Positions 48,903-58,605 of a stretch of DNA of 61,661 nucleotides are shown here, one piece after another. Source of the stretch: an uncultured Acidobacteriota bacterium (lineage in GTDB: Bacteria; Acidobacteriota; Vicinamibacteria; Fen-336); the NCBI GenBank assembly GCA_902826455.1, contig CADEEV010000027.1:1-61661 (forward strand). Reading direction: 5' to 3'. The position numbers and the translations under genes are program-made. Position 1 is the stretch's first letter. Every line of letters starts with the position of its first letter. The notes under the pieces are model-generated. The model was given only the letters and a program-made list of their open reading frames with translations, did no database searches and was not told the origin of the DNA.

Positions 48903-49418
48903 ATGAGCAGGATCTGGACACGACGGGGCTTCTGGCTGGGAGGCGGCGCGCTCGCGGCCGCCGCGACGGCGTTCGCGTTCTCGCCCCGGGCGATGGCCTT
49001 CCATCGCGGCCTCGGCGCGAGCTTCGGGCCCGTCGGACACCACCACGGCTTCGGCCGGTTCTCGGGGGGCGCCGAGGGCCTCCGGGACAAGGCGAACTTC
49101 GCGACCGACTGGCTGCTGCGCACGGTCGACGGCACCGACGCGCAGAAGGACGCGGCCCGGCGCATCGGCGAGCGCCTCGCGACCGAGATGCAGCCCCTCG
49201 CGGAGCGCCACCGCGCGCTGCACGAGGCGTTGCTCCAGGAGTTCGGGAAGCCCGAGATCGACAAGGCCGCGGTCGAGCGGCTGCGCACGGAGGGCGTGAC
49301 GCTGGCGGACGACGCCTCCCGGGTGGCGCTCTCGGCCGTCACCGGCTTCGCGGACGTGCTGACGCCCGTGCAGCGCGGCGAGCTCCTGCAGTGGGCGAAC
49401 CGCATGCACGAGCACTGA
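48903..49418 (+). CDS. Spy/CpxP-like periplasmic protein
   Basis: 171-aa exported helical protein. Twin-Arg-like signal (TRRGFWLGGGALAAAATAFAF), a His/Gly-rich stretch (FGPVGHHHGFGRFSGG) and LTxxQ-type helices: TDAQKDAARRIGERLATEM and the C-terminal LTPVQRGELLQWANRM typical of Spy/CpxP chaperones. It directly precedes an OmpR/EnvZ-type pair, as cpxP does near cpxRA, so it may be an envelope-stress sensor or target (inference). The His cluster may bind metal. Confidence 0.82.
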   Translation: MSRIWTRRGFWLGGGALAAAATAFAFSPRAMAFHRGLGASFGPVGHHHGFGRFSGGAEGLRDKANFATDWLLRTVDGTDAQKDAARRIGERLATEMQPLAERHRALHEALLQEFGKPEIDKAAVERLRTEGVTLADDASRVALSAVTGFADVLTPVQRGELLQWANRMHEH

Positions 49419-49428
49419 GCGGCGGGAG

Positions 49429-49434
49429 TAGGAT
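49429..49434 (+). promoter_or_regulatory. -10 element before the response regulator gene
   Basis: TAGGAT ends 6 nt before the ATG at 49441; no ribosome binding site lies between. Confidence 0.4.
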
Positions 49435-49440
49435 CCCGCG

Positions 49441-50136
49441 ATGGCCGACCGCATCCTGCTGATCGACGACGACGCGGCCCTCGCGGGACTCCTCTCCGAC
49501 TACCTGACGCCCCTCGGATTCGAAGTGGAGGCCGCGGCCACCGCCGCGGCGGGACGCGGGCGCCTCGCGGCGTCCGCCTTCGACGCGGTGCTCCTCGACG
49601 TGATGCTCCCCGACGCCGACGGCTTCGAGGTCTGCCGGCTCATCCGCGCGGAGTCTCCCGTGCCCATCCTGATGCTCACGGCCCGCGGCCAGGACGAGGA
49701 CCGCATCGTCGGCCTGGAGCTCGGCGCCGACGACTACCTGGCGAAGCCCTTCAATCCCCGCGAGCTGCTGGCGCGCTTGCGGGCGATCCTCAGACGCCGA
49801 CGCCCCGAGGCCGGATCTCGCGCGCCCCTGCGCTTCGGCCGCCTCGAGATCGACCGCGACGCGCGCGTGGTGCGCGTCGACGGCGAGGAGCGCCCGATCA
49901 CCTCGTACCAGTTCGACCTGTTGCTGACGCTGGCCGAGGCCGCGGGCCGCGTGCTGAGCCGCGAGGCCCTGATGGAGCGCGTGCGTGGCGACGCCCTCGA
50001 GGCCTTCGACCGCTCGATCGACGTCCACATGTCGCGGCTGCGCGCCGCCATCGAGGACGACCCCAAGCGCCCGCGCCGCATCCTCACCGTTCGCGGCGCC
50101 GGCTACGTGTTCGCGAAGAAGCAGGACGCCGACTGA
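49441..50136 (+). CDS. OmpR/CpxR-type response regulator
   Basis: 231-aa DNA-binding regulator. Receiver domain 1-118 with acidic DDD at 9-11, phospho-acceptor D53 in VLLDVMLPD, Thr in MLTARG and K102 in AKPFNP. A winged-helix domain (about 130-225) ends RRILTVRGAGYVFAKK. All receiver residues are intact. Its stop overlaps the kinase ATG by one base (TGATG). Confidence 0.93.
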   Translation: MADRILLIDDDAALAGLLSDYLTPLGFEVEAAATAAAGRGRLAASAFDAVLLDVMLPDADGFEVCRLIRAESPVPILMLTARGQDEDRIVGLELGADDYLAKPFNPRELLARLRAILRRRRPEAGSRAPLRFGRLEIDRDARVVRVDGEERPITSYQFDLLLTLAEAAGRVLSREALMERVRGDALEAFDRSIDVHMSRLRAAIEDDPKRPRRILTVRGAGYVFAKKQDAD

Positions 50137-51377
50137 TGCGCCGGCTCTCCCACCAGATCTGGCTCACGGTCGTCGCGGTGCTCGTGCTGTTCGCCGTGCT
50201 CGTCTCGCTCGCCTGGTTCCTCTCGCCCGCCGCGCGCACGGAGCACGACCTCGAGACGGGCGTCGCCGAGACCCTGGCGGCCCTGCTGCCGGGACCGGAG
50301 CGGCCCGCGCACGAGCTGCAGGCGGCCGTGGAGCGCCTCGCCCGCCCCCTCGGCCTCGACGTCGCGGTGTTCGCCTCCGACGGCACGCGGCTCGCGGCCA
50401 CGGGCAGAGGCCTTCCCGCGCCTCAGGTCGGCGCGCACCCGCACCGCCTCACCCGGCAACTGACCCGCGGCTTCGTCATCTCGTGGCGCCTCCCCGACGG
50501 CCGGATCGTGCTCGCGCGCCGGCCTCACGGCCCGGGCCAGGCCCACGCATTCCTGCTCGGCGTCCTCGGCCTGCTCGCCCTCGCTCTCGCGCTCGGGGCC
50601 TGGCCGCTCACGCGCCGGCTCACCGGCCGCCTCGAGCGGCTCCGGCGCGGCGTCGAGGAGCTCGGGAGCGGCGATCTGTCGGCGCGCGTCGCCGTGGAGG
50701 GCCGCGACGAGATCGCGGACCTCGCCGGCAGCTTCAACCGCGCAGCCACACGAATCGAGGAGCTCGTCGGCTCGCAGCGGCGCCTGCTCGCCTTCGCGTC
50801 CCACGAGCTGCGTTCTCCGCTCGCTCGTCTGGGCGTCGCCCTCGAGATGGTGCCGGCCGACGACGCCCGCAAGGCCGGCATCGCCCGGGACATCGCCGAG
50901 CTCGACGGCCTGATCGGCGAGCTCCTCGAGTCGAGCCGCGTCGAGTCCCAGGGCGCGAACCGCGCCGAGGACGTGGACGTCCTGGCCCTCGTGGCCGAGG
51001 AAGCCGCGCGCGAGGCCCTCGAGGTCACGGGCGAAGCCGTCGTCGTCAAGGGCGATGCGCGGCTGCTGAGGCGCCTCGTCCGCAACCTGATCGAGAACGC
51101 CCGGCGCCACGGCGGCGGTGGCGGCGTCGAGGTCCGCGTCGAGCGCAGCGGCGCGAGCGCCGTGATCCGAGTGGCCGATCGTGGCCGCGGCGTGCCCGAA
51201 GCCGAGCGCGAACGCATCTTCGAGCCCTTCTACAGGCCCGCGGGCAGCGCCGAGACCGGCGAGGGCTACGGCCTCGGGCTGGCGCTCGTGAGGCAGATCG
51301 CGCGGGCCCACGGCGGCGACGCCCGTTGCCTGCCGCGCGACGGCGGCGGCAGCGTGTTCGAGGTCCGGCTCGGCTAG
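50136..51377 (+). CDS. Sensor histidine kinase (EnvZ/CpxA type)
   Basis: 413-aa membrane kinase with two TMs (about 8-30 and 137-157), a short periplasmic sensor, HAMP (158-210), HisKA with phospho-acceptor H223 in FASHELRSPLARLG, and an HATPase domain with NLIENARRHG (N box), ADRGRGVP (G1) and GEGYGLGLALV (G2). Pairs with the regulator just upstream. Confidence 0.93.
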   Translation: MRRLSHQIWLTVVAVLVLFAVLVSLAWFLSPAARTEHDLETGVAETLAALLPGPERPAHELQAAVERLARPLGLDVAVFASDGTRLAATGRGLPAPQVGAHPHRLTRQLTRGFVISWRLPDGRIVLARRPHGPGQAHAFLLGVLGLLALALALGAWPLTRRLTGRLERLRRGVEELGSGDLSARVAVEGRDEIADLAGSFNRAATRIEELVGSQRRLLAFASHELRSPLARLGVALEMVPADDARKAGIARDIAELDGLIGELLESSRVESQGANRAEDVDVLALVAEEAAREALEVTGEAVVVKGDARLLRRLVRNLIENARRHGGGGGVEVRVERSGASAVIRVADRGRGVPEAERERIFEPFYRPAGSAETGEGYGLGLALVRQIARAHGGDARCLPRDGGGSVFEVRLG

Positions 51378-52096
51378 AGCGTTCGCAGCACGACCGGCTG
51401 TCCGACCTCGAGCCGACCGCCGCGCGTGACCGTGCCGTAGATCCCGGCCTTGTTCTGATTGGCGCGCACCACGGCCTTCATGACCTCGGGCGCCGAGCCG
51501 CCCTCCGGGTTCAGGTTCACCATCGCGCAGCGAATGTCGTGCAGGGTGACCCCGAGCGTCGGCGCGTCCGCCGCCTCGCCGAACGACAGCGTGCCCCCCA
51601 CCCAGGTGTCTTCCTCGAACGGGATCCCGGTCGCGGAGCGCACGAGGACGTTCGGGCGAAACCGGCGCACCTCGCCCTCCTGACCCGCGAGGCGGCAGAC
51701 CTCGTCCACGGTGTCGGACGTGATCACCGAGAGGCTCGCGTCGTCGAAGATGCCGTGCTTCATCTGCATCATCTCGACCGGCGCGCCGTGGCGACGCCCC
51801 ACCTCGGCCGCGAGGGCCTCGCTGAACAGCGGCAGCTCCTCGCCCTCGGGCGTCACCACGTGGCTGGGCGCGTCGGCCTCGGCCTCACGCCGGACGGGCG
51901 TGAAGCGGATGAGATCGGGCAGCTTCCCGGCGGTGAGCCAGGGAAAGCCCCCGCGCTCCTCGCGCCGGCGGAAGGCGAAGCGCCGGTCTCCTTCGATGCC
52001 GTGGAAGCCCAGCGTGGCCGTCTCGAGGGACTCGCCGCGCATGGACTTCACCGGATACCGGAAGATCGCCTCGATGTGGCCGATCGTCTTCGTCAT
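51374..52096 (-). CDS. MOSC-domain sulfur-carrier protein
   Basis: 240-aa cytosolic protein with an N-terminal MOSC beta-barrel (IEAIFRYPVKSMRGESL, GIEGDRRFAF) and a MOSC domain containing the conserved Cys in HDIRCAMVNLNPEGG. Related to mARC and YcbX-type molybdenum-cofactor enzymes. Both motifs are intact. Its 3' end overlaps the histidine kinase end by 4 bp (convergent). Confidence 0.9.
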   Translation of the reverse strand: MTKTIGHIEAIFRYPVKSMRGESLETATLGFHGIEGDRRFAFRRREERGGFPWLTAGKLPDLIRFTPVRREAEADAPSHVVTPEGEELPLFSEALAAEVGRRHGAPVEMMQMKHGIFDDASLSVITSDTVDEVCRLAGQEGEVRRFRPNVLVRSATGIPFEEDTWVGGTLSFGEAADAPTLGVTLHDIRCAMVNLNPEGGSAPEVMKAVVRANQNKAGIYGTVTRGGRLEVGQPVVLRTL

Positions 52097-52183
52097 AGCG
52101 GGTCAACGCTAACCCAGGCAGCCGAAAAGCCGTGAGCGGCTGGTGTAAGTTCGGCGCTTCCGATACGACGAATGAAGGGAGTC

Positions 52184-52663
52184 ATGCCCGCGCCCGCCGA
52201 CGCCTTCCTCGAGCTCGTCCGCAGCCATGGGCCGCGCCTCCTGCGCCTCGCCTCGGGGTACGCGCGGGCCGAGGACCGGCGCGACCTGGTGCAGCAGATG
52301 TGGCTCGCGATCTGGCGCGCGTTGCCGGGCTTTCGCGGCGACGCGGCCCTCTCCACCTGGGCGTACCGCATCGCGATCAACACGGCGGTCAGCCACGTCC
52401 GCAAGGACGTGCGGCGGCGCGAGCAGGCCGCGGCCTCCGCCCCGGAGCCCGTGGCGCCCGGGGGCCGCGACGAGCGGGCCATCCTCGAAGAGTTCCTCGA
52501 GGCGCTCGGGCCCGTGGACCGTGCGGCCATGGCCCTCTACCTCGAGGGCCTCGCCGCCTCGGACATCGGCGCGGTACTGGGCGCGACCGAGGGCGCCGTC
52601 GCCGTGCGGCTCAGCCGGATCAAGGCGTTGTTCAAGCAGCGATACCTGGGGAGCGAGCGATGA
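52184..52663 (+). CDS. ECF-family sigma-70 factor
   Basis: 159-aa extracytoplasmic-function sigma factor. Region 2 (about 8-75): EDRRDLVQQMWLAIWRALPG and STWAYRIAINTAVSHVRK; region 4 (about 100-155): LGPVDRAAMALYLEGLAASD and GATEGAVAVRLSRIKALFKQ. The ATG at 52184 has GGGAG 4 nt upstream; an ATG at 52172 is the alternative. It overlaps the next gene by ATGA. No zinc-binding anti-sigma gene follows, which is unusual. Confidence 0.9.
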   Translation: MPAPADAFLELVRSHGPRLLRLASGYARAEDRRDLVQQMWLAIWRALPGFRGDAALSTWAYRIAINTAVSHVRKDVRRREQAAASAPEPVAPGGRDERAILEEFLEALGPVDRAAMALYLEGLAASDIGAVLGATEGAVAVRLSRIKALFKQRYLGSER

Positions 52664-53229
52664 CCTTCGAAGACCTTCCGTCCGTCTGGCAGAGCGACCG
52701 GGAGCGAGCGCCCGATCCTGAAGCGGTTCTCGCGGCGGCCGTCGAGCAGTCGCGGGCCCTCGAGAAGACCGTGCGCGGTCGCGATCGGCTGGAGACCGTC
52801 GCCTCCCTCGCGATGGTGCCGCTCTTCGCGGCATCGGCGGCGATGACCACGTCGACCGTGGCGCGGACCGGCGCCGTCATCCTGACGGTCGCGTGCCTCG
52901 TGATTCCCCTGCGGCTGCGCGCGGCGCGCCTGCTGTTCGATGCCAACGGCCGGGACGGCGAGCTCCGTGCGTTCCTGCGCTCCGAGCGTGAGCGCGTGGC
53001 GGCCCAGGCGCGCCTGCTCCGCACCGTGCTGTGGTGGTACCTGCTGCCGCTCGGCGTGGGGGTCGTGATGCTGTTCGGGGGTGGCGCGCAGTCGTGGCCG
53101 CTGTCCCTCGGGTACGCGGCCTTCGTCACGGTCTTCTACGCCTGGCTCTATCGTCTCAACCAGCGGGCCGTCGCGGAGCACCTCAAACCGCGACTCGTGG
53201 AACTCGACAGCCTGCTGAGCGGGCTATGA
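52660..53229 (+). CDS. Membrane protein coupled to the ECF sigma factor
   Basis: 189-aa protein. An acidic N-terminal helix (MTFEDLPSVWQSDRERAPDP) and a helix with LEKTVRGRDRLETVA precede two pairs of TMs (about 48-88 and 120-162). By position and coupling (ATGA) it is a candidate anti-sigma factor, but the HxxxCxxC zinc motif is absent. Such WQ-rich N-termini occur in small membrane proteins next to ECF sigma genes in Acidobacteria (from memory). Confidence 0.7.
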   Translation: MTFEDLPSVWQSDRERAPDPEAVLAAAVEQSRALEKTVRGRDRLETVASLAMVPLFAASAAMTTSTVARTGAVILTVACLVIPLRLRAARLLFDANGRDGELRAFLRSERERVAAQARLLRTVLWWYLLPLGVGVVMLFGGGAQSWPLSLGYAAFVTVFYAWLYRLNQRAVAEHLKPRLVELDSLLSGL

Positions 53230-53304
53230 GAGACGGCCGGTCACGCGAAAGTCGCAGCCAGGTGTTCCGATCTCCCGCCAGGACGTCGCCAGGGGGAGGA
53301 AGCG

Positions 53305-55848
53305 ATGAAGGAACGAAGGAGCACTGCCACGCCCAAGACGCGCCGCCCGCGACCGGTCCTCGTCGCGAAGGCCCCGACGACCGAGTCGCTCCAGGCCGGC
53401 ATCCTGAGGCATCTCGAGTTCACGCTCGGCGAGCTTCCCGAGCACGTCGACAGCGACTGGGAGCCGTACGTCAGCGTGGCCCTCGCCGTGCGCGACCGTC
53501 TCATGGAGCGCTGGATCCGGACCCAGGACGCCTACTACGAGCGTGACGCCAAGCGCGTCTACTACATGTCCCTCGAGTTCCTGATGGGTCGGACCCTCGG
53601 CAACAGCCTCATCAACCTCGGCCTCACGGAGGAGTGCCACGAGGCGGTTCAGGCCCTGGGCTACGACCTCGAAGTCCTGCGCGAGGCGGAATGGGACGCG
53701 GGCCTCGGCAACGGAGGGCTAGGGCGCCTGGCCGCCTGCTTCCTCGACTCGCTCGCGACGCTGGAGCTGCCCTCGTACGGCTACGGGCTGCGCTACGACT
53801 ACGGGATCTTCCACCAGCGCATCGTGGACGGCGTCCAGGTCGAGACGCCCGACGGGTGGCTCCGCTACGGCAATCCATGGGAGATCGCGCGCACCGGCGA
53901 CCAGTTCACGGTGAAGTTCGGGGGCCGCGTGCACCAGCGCGTCAACGATCGCGGGCGCCTGACCACGGACTGGCTCGACACGGACGACGTCCTCGCGATT
54001 CCCTACGACACGCCGGTCCCCGGCTATGGCAACGACACCGTCAACACGCTGCGCCTGTGGTCGGCCCGGGCCGCCGAGGAGTTCGACCTGCGCCGTTTCA
54101 ACGAGGGGGACTACCTGCGGGCCGTGGAGGAGCGGGCCCACTCGGAGAAGGTCACGAAGGTCCTGTACCCGAACGACAACGTGTTCGAGGGGCGCGAGCT
54201 GCGGCTGAAGCAGGAGTACTTCTTCGTCGCGGCGACGCTGCAGGACGTGATTCGCCGCTACAAGAAGCAGTACCGCATCCATGACGAGCCGCGGGGCCTG
54301 CCGGTCTTCGAACGCTTCGCGGCCCGCACCGCGATCCAGCTCAACGACACCCACCCGGCCCTGGCGATTCCGGAGCTCATGCGCCTCCTCGTGGACGTCG
54401 AGGAGCTCGGCTGGGACGAGGCCTGGGCGATCGCCATCGCCACCTTCGGGTACACGAACCACACCGTCATGCCCGAGGCCCTCGAGCGCTGGAGCCTGGA
54501 CCTCCTGGGCCGCGTGCTGCCGCGACATCTCGAGATCATCCTCGAGATCAACCATCGCCTCCTGGAACAGGTGAGGCGCCGCGGCGGGGACGACGCCCGG
54601 TGCCGTCGCATGTCGATCGTCGAGGAGGGCGACGAGAAGCGCGTGCGGATGGCGCATCTCGCGATCGTGGGCAGCCACTCCGTGAACGGGGTCGCCGCCC
54701 TCCACAGCGAGATCCTGAAGGCGGAGCTCTTCAAGGACTTCTACTGGCTCTGGCCGGAGCGCTTCAACAACAAGACCAACGGCGTGACCCAGCGGCGCTG
54801 GCTGAAGAAGGCCAACCCCGGCCTCTCGGCCCTGATCACCGAGGCGATCGGCGACACGTGGGTGACGGACCTCGACGAGCTCGAGGGCCTGCTCGCCCAT
54901 TCCCAGGACAGCGCGTTCGTCGAGGCCTGGCGCACGGTCAAGCACGCCAACAAGGTGGCCCTCGCCCAGGTGATCGAGGATCAGTACTCCCGCCGCGGCC
55001 TGCAGCTCCGCGTCGACCCGGCTTCCCTCTTCGACTGCCAGGTGAAGCGGATCCACGAGTACAAGCGGCAGCTCCTGAACGTGCTCCACGTCGTCACGCT
55101 CTACAACCGGATCCTGCGCGATCCCGGAGCGCCCCACGTGGCGCGCGCCGTGATCTTCGGCGGCAAGGCGGCTCCCGGCTACGCCAGGGCCAAGCTGATC
55201 ATCCGCCTCATCAACGCCGTGGGAAGCGTCGTGAACCCCGATCCCCGCGTCGCGGATCGGTTGAAGGTCGTGTTCCTGGCGGACTACCGCGTGTCCCTCG
55301 CCGAGCGCATCTTCCCGGCGGCGGAGCTCTCCGAGCAGATCTCGACGGCGGGAACGGAGGCCTCGGGGACCGGCAACATGAAGTTCGCCCTGAACGGCGC
55401 TCTCACCATCGGGACGCTCGACGGCGCCACCGTCGAGATGGTCGAGGAGGTGGGCGCGGACGACGTGTTCGTCTTCGGGCTTCGCGCCGACGAGGTCGCG
55501 CGCCTCGCCGGACGTCACGATCCGTGGCGCCACTACCACGGCAACGCGGAGCTCCGTCTGGCCCTCGACAGCATCGCGAGCGGCGTCTTCAGCCCGGGCC
55601 AGCCGGACCTGTTCCAGCCCATCGTGGCCTCGCTCCTCGAAGGCGGCGACCCGTATCTGTTGCTGGCCGACTACGAGGCCTACGTCGCCTGCCAGGAGCG
55701 CGTGGCGGCCACCTACCAGGAGCCTCTCGAGTGGACGCGCAAGTCGATCCGCAACGTGGCCCACATGGGCAAGTTCTCGAGCGACCGCACGATCCGGCAG
55801 TACGCGGACGAGATCTGGGGCGTGCGGCCGGTCAGCCCTGGTCGCTAG
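53305..55848 (+). CDS. glgP: Glycogen/alpha-glucan phosphorylase
   Basis: 847-aa PLP enzyme releasing glucose-1-phosphate from glycogen or maltodextrin. Seen: [46 protein letters not shown] and the PLP-lysine site [14 protein letters not shown] (K693). Length matches the GlgP family. The ATG at 53305 has a GGAGG 5 nt upstream. It converges with zwf, whose 3' end overlaps by 17 bp. Confidence 0.97.
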   Translation: MKERRSTATPKTRRPRPVLVAKAPTTESLQAGILRHLEFTLGELPEHVDSDWEPYVSVALAVRDRLMERWIRTQDAYYERDAKRVYYMSLEFLMGRTLGNSLINLGLTEECHEAVQALGYDLEVLREAEWDAGLGNGGLGRLAACFLDSLATLELPSYGYGLRYDYGIFHQRIVDGVQVETPDGWLRYGNPWEIARTGDQFTVKFGGRVHQRVNDRGRLTTDWLDTDDVLAIPYDTPVPGYGNDTVNTLRLWSARAAEEFDLRRFNEGDYLRAVEERAHSEKVTKVLYPNDNVFEGRELRLKQEYFFVAATLQDVIRRYKKQYRIHDEPRGLPVFERFAARTAIQLNDTHPALAIPELMRLLVDVEELGWDEAWAIAIATFGYTNHTVMPEALERWSLDLLGRVLPRHLEIILEINHRLLEQVRRRGGDDARCRRMSIVEEGDEKRVRMAHLAIVGSHSVNGVAALHSEILKAELFKDFYWLWPERFNNKTNGVTQRRWLKKANPGLSALITEAIGDTWVTDLDELEGLLAHSQDSAFVEAWRTVKHANKVALAQVIEDQYSRRGLQLRVDPASLFDCQVKRIHEYKRQLLNVLHVVTLYNRILRDPGAPHVARAVIFGGKAAPGYARAKLIIRLINAVGSVVNPDPRVADRLKVVFLADYRVSLAERIFPAAELSEQISTAGTEASGTGNMKFALNGALTIGTLDGATVEMVEEVGADDVFVFGLRADEVARLAGRHDPWRHYHGNAELRLALDSIASGVFSPGQPDLFQPIVASLLEGGDPYLLLADYEAYVACQERVAATYQEPLEWTRKSIRNVAHMGKFSSDRTIRQYADEIWGVRPVSPGR

Positions 55849-57358
55849 GATTGCGCCAGGAGCGGCCGTCGCGCGAGAGCAGCTCGTCGGCCTCGCGCGG
55901 ACCCCAGCTTCCGGCGGCGTAGTTCGGGAAGCTGCGCGCCGGTAGCGCCCGCCACACGTCCAGGATCGGCTCGACGACGCTCCAGCCGTCCTCGACACTG
56001 TCGGCCCGCTGGAAGAGCGTGGGATCGCCGCAGATGCAGTCGTAGAGCAGGGTCTCGTAGCCCGTGCTCGGCGTGCGGCCGAAGTGGTCCGCGTAGTTGA
56101 AGGCCATCTCGACCGGGCCCGTCTGCACGACCGGCCCCGGGATCTTGGCCTGGAACGTCAGCGAGATGCCCTCGTCGGGCTGCAGGTGCAGCACGAGCAC
56201 GTTGGGAGTGACGTCGGCCACCTGGGTGCCTTCGAACAGCCGATGCGGCGGCCGCCGGAAGGTGATCGTCACGTCGGTGTGCTGGCGGCTGAGGCGCTTG
56301 CCGGTGCGCAGGTAGAACGGCACGTCCGCCCAGCGCCAGTTGTCCACGACCAGCTTCAGGGCCACGTAGCTCTCGGTGTTCGAGCGGGGATCGACTCGGT
56401 TCTCGGCGCGATAGGCCGGCATGGGCGCCTGGCCCTCGGCGCTGGCGCCGTACTGGCCCCGGACCGTCCGCGTCAGCACCTCCTCGGGGCTGAGCGGCTG
56501 GATCGCCCGCAGCACCTTGATCTTCTCGTCGCGCACGGACTCGGCCTCGAAGGAAGAAGGCGGCTCCATGGCGGTCAGCGCCAGCAGCTGGAACAAGTGG
56601 TTCGGCACCATGTCGCGCAGCGCTCCGGCCTTGTCGTAGTAGCGGCCGCGCTGCTCGACGCCCACGGTCTCGGCGACCGTGATCTGCACGTTGTCGATGT
56701 AGAGCCGGTTCCAGATCGGCTCGAAGATGCCGTTGGCGAAGCGGAAGACCAGCAGGTTCTGGACGGTCTCCTTGCCGAGGTAGTGATCGATCCGATACAC
56801 CTGCGACTCGCGCAGCACGCTCCCGAGCCGCGCGTTCAGCTCGCGCGCCGAAGCATGGCTGTCCCCGAAGGGCTTCTCGATGATGACGCGGCGGAAGCTC
56901 TCGCCCGCCTCGGCGGTGAGCCCGGCGGTCCCCAGCCGGTCCACGATGTCGCCGAAGAAGTCCGGCGGCGTCGCCAGGTAGAACACCACGTTGCCGCGGG
57001 TGGCGCCGCCCGCCTCGATCTCGCGCAGCCGCTCCTGGAGCCGGCCGTACAGCTCGTCCGACCGGAAATCGCCCGGCATGTAGTGGGTGCGCTCGAGGAG
57101 CCAGCGCGTGAGCTCGGCGGGATGCTCCGGGGAGTCGGGCAGCTCGCCGCGCAGCCGATCGCGGAAGGCTTCGCTCGTCATCTCGCTGGTGGCCAGGCCG
57201 AGCACCGCGAACTCGTTGGGCAACAGCCCACTGCGCCGCAGGTTGAGGAGCGCCGGAAAGAGCTTCCTCTTGGCGAGGTCACCAGAGGCGCCGAAGAGGA
57301 CCAGCACACAGGGATCCGCAGGTTGGCCACGACGCGCGTCGCCTCGGGTTCGGGTCAT
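55832..57358 (-). CDS. zwf: Glucose-6-phosphate 1-dehydrogenase
   Basis: 508-aa NADP-dependent dehydrogenase opening the pentose phosphate pathway. Seen: [15 protein letters not shown] (nucleotide site), the catalytic [13 protein letters not shown], and [16 protein letters not shown] in the C-terminal domain. The ATG at 57358 is preferred; a GTG at 57382 would add eight residues. It lies opposite glgP, so glycogen breakdown and glucose-6-phosphate use are neighbours. Confidence 0.97.
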   Translation of the reverse strand: MTRTRGDARRGQPADPCVLVLFGASGDLAKRKLFPALLNLRRSGLLPNEFAVLGLATSEMTSEAFRDRLRGELPDSPEHPAELTRWLLERTHYMPGDFRSDELYGRLQERLREIEAGGATRGNVVFYLATPPDFFGDIVDRLGTAGLTAEAGESFRRVIIEKPFGDSHASARELNARLGSVLRESQVYRIDHYLGKETVQNLLVFRFANGIFEPIWNRLYIDNVQITVAETVGVEQRGRYYDKAGALRDMVPNHLFQLLALTAMEPPSSFEAESVRDEKIKVLRAIQPLSPEEVLTRTVRGQYGASAEGQAPMPAYRAENRVDPRSNTESYVALKLVVDNWRWADVPFYLRTGKRLSRQHTDVTITFRRPPHRLFEGTQVADVTPNVLVLHLQPDEGISLTFQAKIPGPVVQTGPVEMAFNYADHFGRTPSTGYETLLYDCICGDPTLFQRADSVEDGWSVVEPILDVWRALPARSFPNYAAGSWGPREADELLSRDGRSWRNPSDQG

Positions 57359-57433
57359 CGGAGGACTCTGGGACGGGCGCAAGGCATTCCGGCTGCATGC
57401 GGACGACGACGGCGTGACGGCGGACCGTCCTGG

Positions 57434-57865
57434 TCAGCGCCCACGGCCGGGCTCCTCGCGCTCCCACACTTCCTCGAGGGTCGCTCCGCCGCTGAGCGTG
57501 CCGCTGTGGTACCAGCGGTTGCCCTCCACCCGGCACCGGAACGACTGGGGCTTCCCCTTCAGGCCGTGAACGTCACCCGTCCCGTAGAGGGGCGTCTCTT
57601 CATAGGCGCCGCCCTTCAAGGAGTACGTGCCGCCAAAAGCGTCGGTCACCTTCCCGTCCTTGTCGTAGTCGACGAACATGAACTGGGTCGGCGTGATGTG
57701 CTTGATCAGCGTGACGCCCTCGGGCTGCCGGAACTCCTTGCCGTTGAACTTCCCCGAGACCTGCCTCCACGTGCCCACCAGCGTGTCCGGGCCCTGGGCG
57801 TTCGCGGTCTCGAACGCCATCGGCGCCAGGAGCGCCACCACTGCAACCATCGCGAGTCGCCGCAT
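57434..57865 (-). CDS. Exported lipocalin-like protein
   Basis: 143-aa protein with a signal peptide (1-23, ending TANA) and a single beta-barrel domain: LVGTWRQVSGKFNGKEF, KHITPTQFMFVDYDKDGKV and FGGTYSLKGGAYEETP. It resembles lipocalin-like/DUF4488 proteins. The ATG at 57865 has GGAGG just upstream, so the earlier ATG at 57877 is not used. Last core gene before the defence island. Confidence 0.75.
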   Translation of the reverse strand: MRRLAMVAVVALLAPMAFETANAQGPDTLVGTWRQVSGKFNGKEFRQPEGVTLIKHITPTQFMFVDYDKDGKVTDAFGGTYSLKGGAYEETPLYGTGDVHGLKGKPQSFRCRVEGNRWYHSGTLSGGATLEEVWEREEPGRGR

Positions 57866-58074
57866 CCATCCCTCCACGTGCGCCTCATGATGACAGGTGA
57901 AGGCACGTCAAAAAAAGAGCAACACCGGTCGTCTTTCTGGTAGCCTCCGCCTACATCCGACAGACGATCAACCGGGCGCTCCCAGGCCATTTCCAGCTTC
58001 AGGAGGAAATCTGCACGAGCCCCGCGCTTCGGCCTTCTCGAGTCGCTCGGATGTGTACGGCAGGGAAGCCCGCT

Positions 58075-58605
58075 CTAGACTTCTGGTACCGCGTTGGTGT
58101 CGATGTCGAAGGAGTAGTCTCCCTTCTTGATCTTCCACCGGGCTATGCTGAACATTGGCCACGGAGCAGTGAGGCTGAGACTACGCACTTGCGAGTGTCG
58201 GTCCACGAGGGCCTGATACTCGGACTCAAAGTCTGCGAAAGGCTTCTTGGACGAAACGACCGCCGCCTTGCGAAACGCATCGCGGAGGATCGTGTACTCG
58301 GCTGCGGCGGGTACGAGCGCCGCGATCGCTTCGTCGATCTTGAGAGCCGACTCGAGCGCCGGAAGGAGGCCTGCTAGGAAGGCGGCCACCGCCACGAAGG
58401 TCTTTGCGCCTGGCACGTCCGACGACGTCAGGATGCTCCACGATGCCAACGCGCCGAGGACGACCGGAGCGCCCCTCATCACGACACGGATGAACCTAAG
58501 CGTTGACAGCCAGAGGTTGAATGTGGCGGCGGAATAGAGGCAGTTGTCAAACTGTCTCTGCGCTTCTTTCGCGAGTTCGCCAGCTTTGGTTGCCACGATG
58601 TTCAC
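58075..58605 (-). CDS. 2TM SLATT-like effector of a CBASS-type system
   Basis: 176-aa membrane protein. A helical N-terminal arm (1-40: AKEAQRQFDNCLYSAATF) precedes two TMs (about 41-60 and 68-88) and a helical cytosolic tail (LRDAFRKAAVVSSKKPFADF, SEYQALVDRH). This layout matches the SMODS-associated SLATT 2TM effectors, which are thought to form membrane pores when a cyclic nucleotide signal appears (established for related families; inferred here). The GTG at 58605 overlaps the CD-NTase stop (GTGA). It is less GC-rich than core genes. Confidence 0.75.
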   Translation of the reverse strand: MNIVATKAGELAKEAQRQFDNCLYSAATFNLWLSTLRFIRVVMRGAPVVLGALASWSILTSSDVPGAKTFVAVAAFLAGLLPALESALKIDEAIAALVPAAAEYTILRDAFRKAAVVSSKKPFADFESEYQALVDRHSQVRSLSLTAPWPMFSIARWKIKKGDYSFDIDTNAVPEV

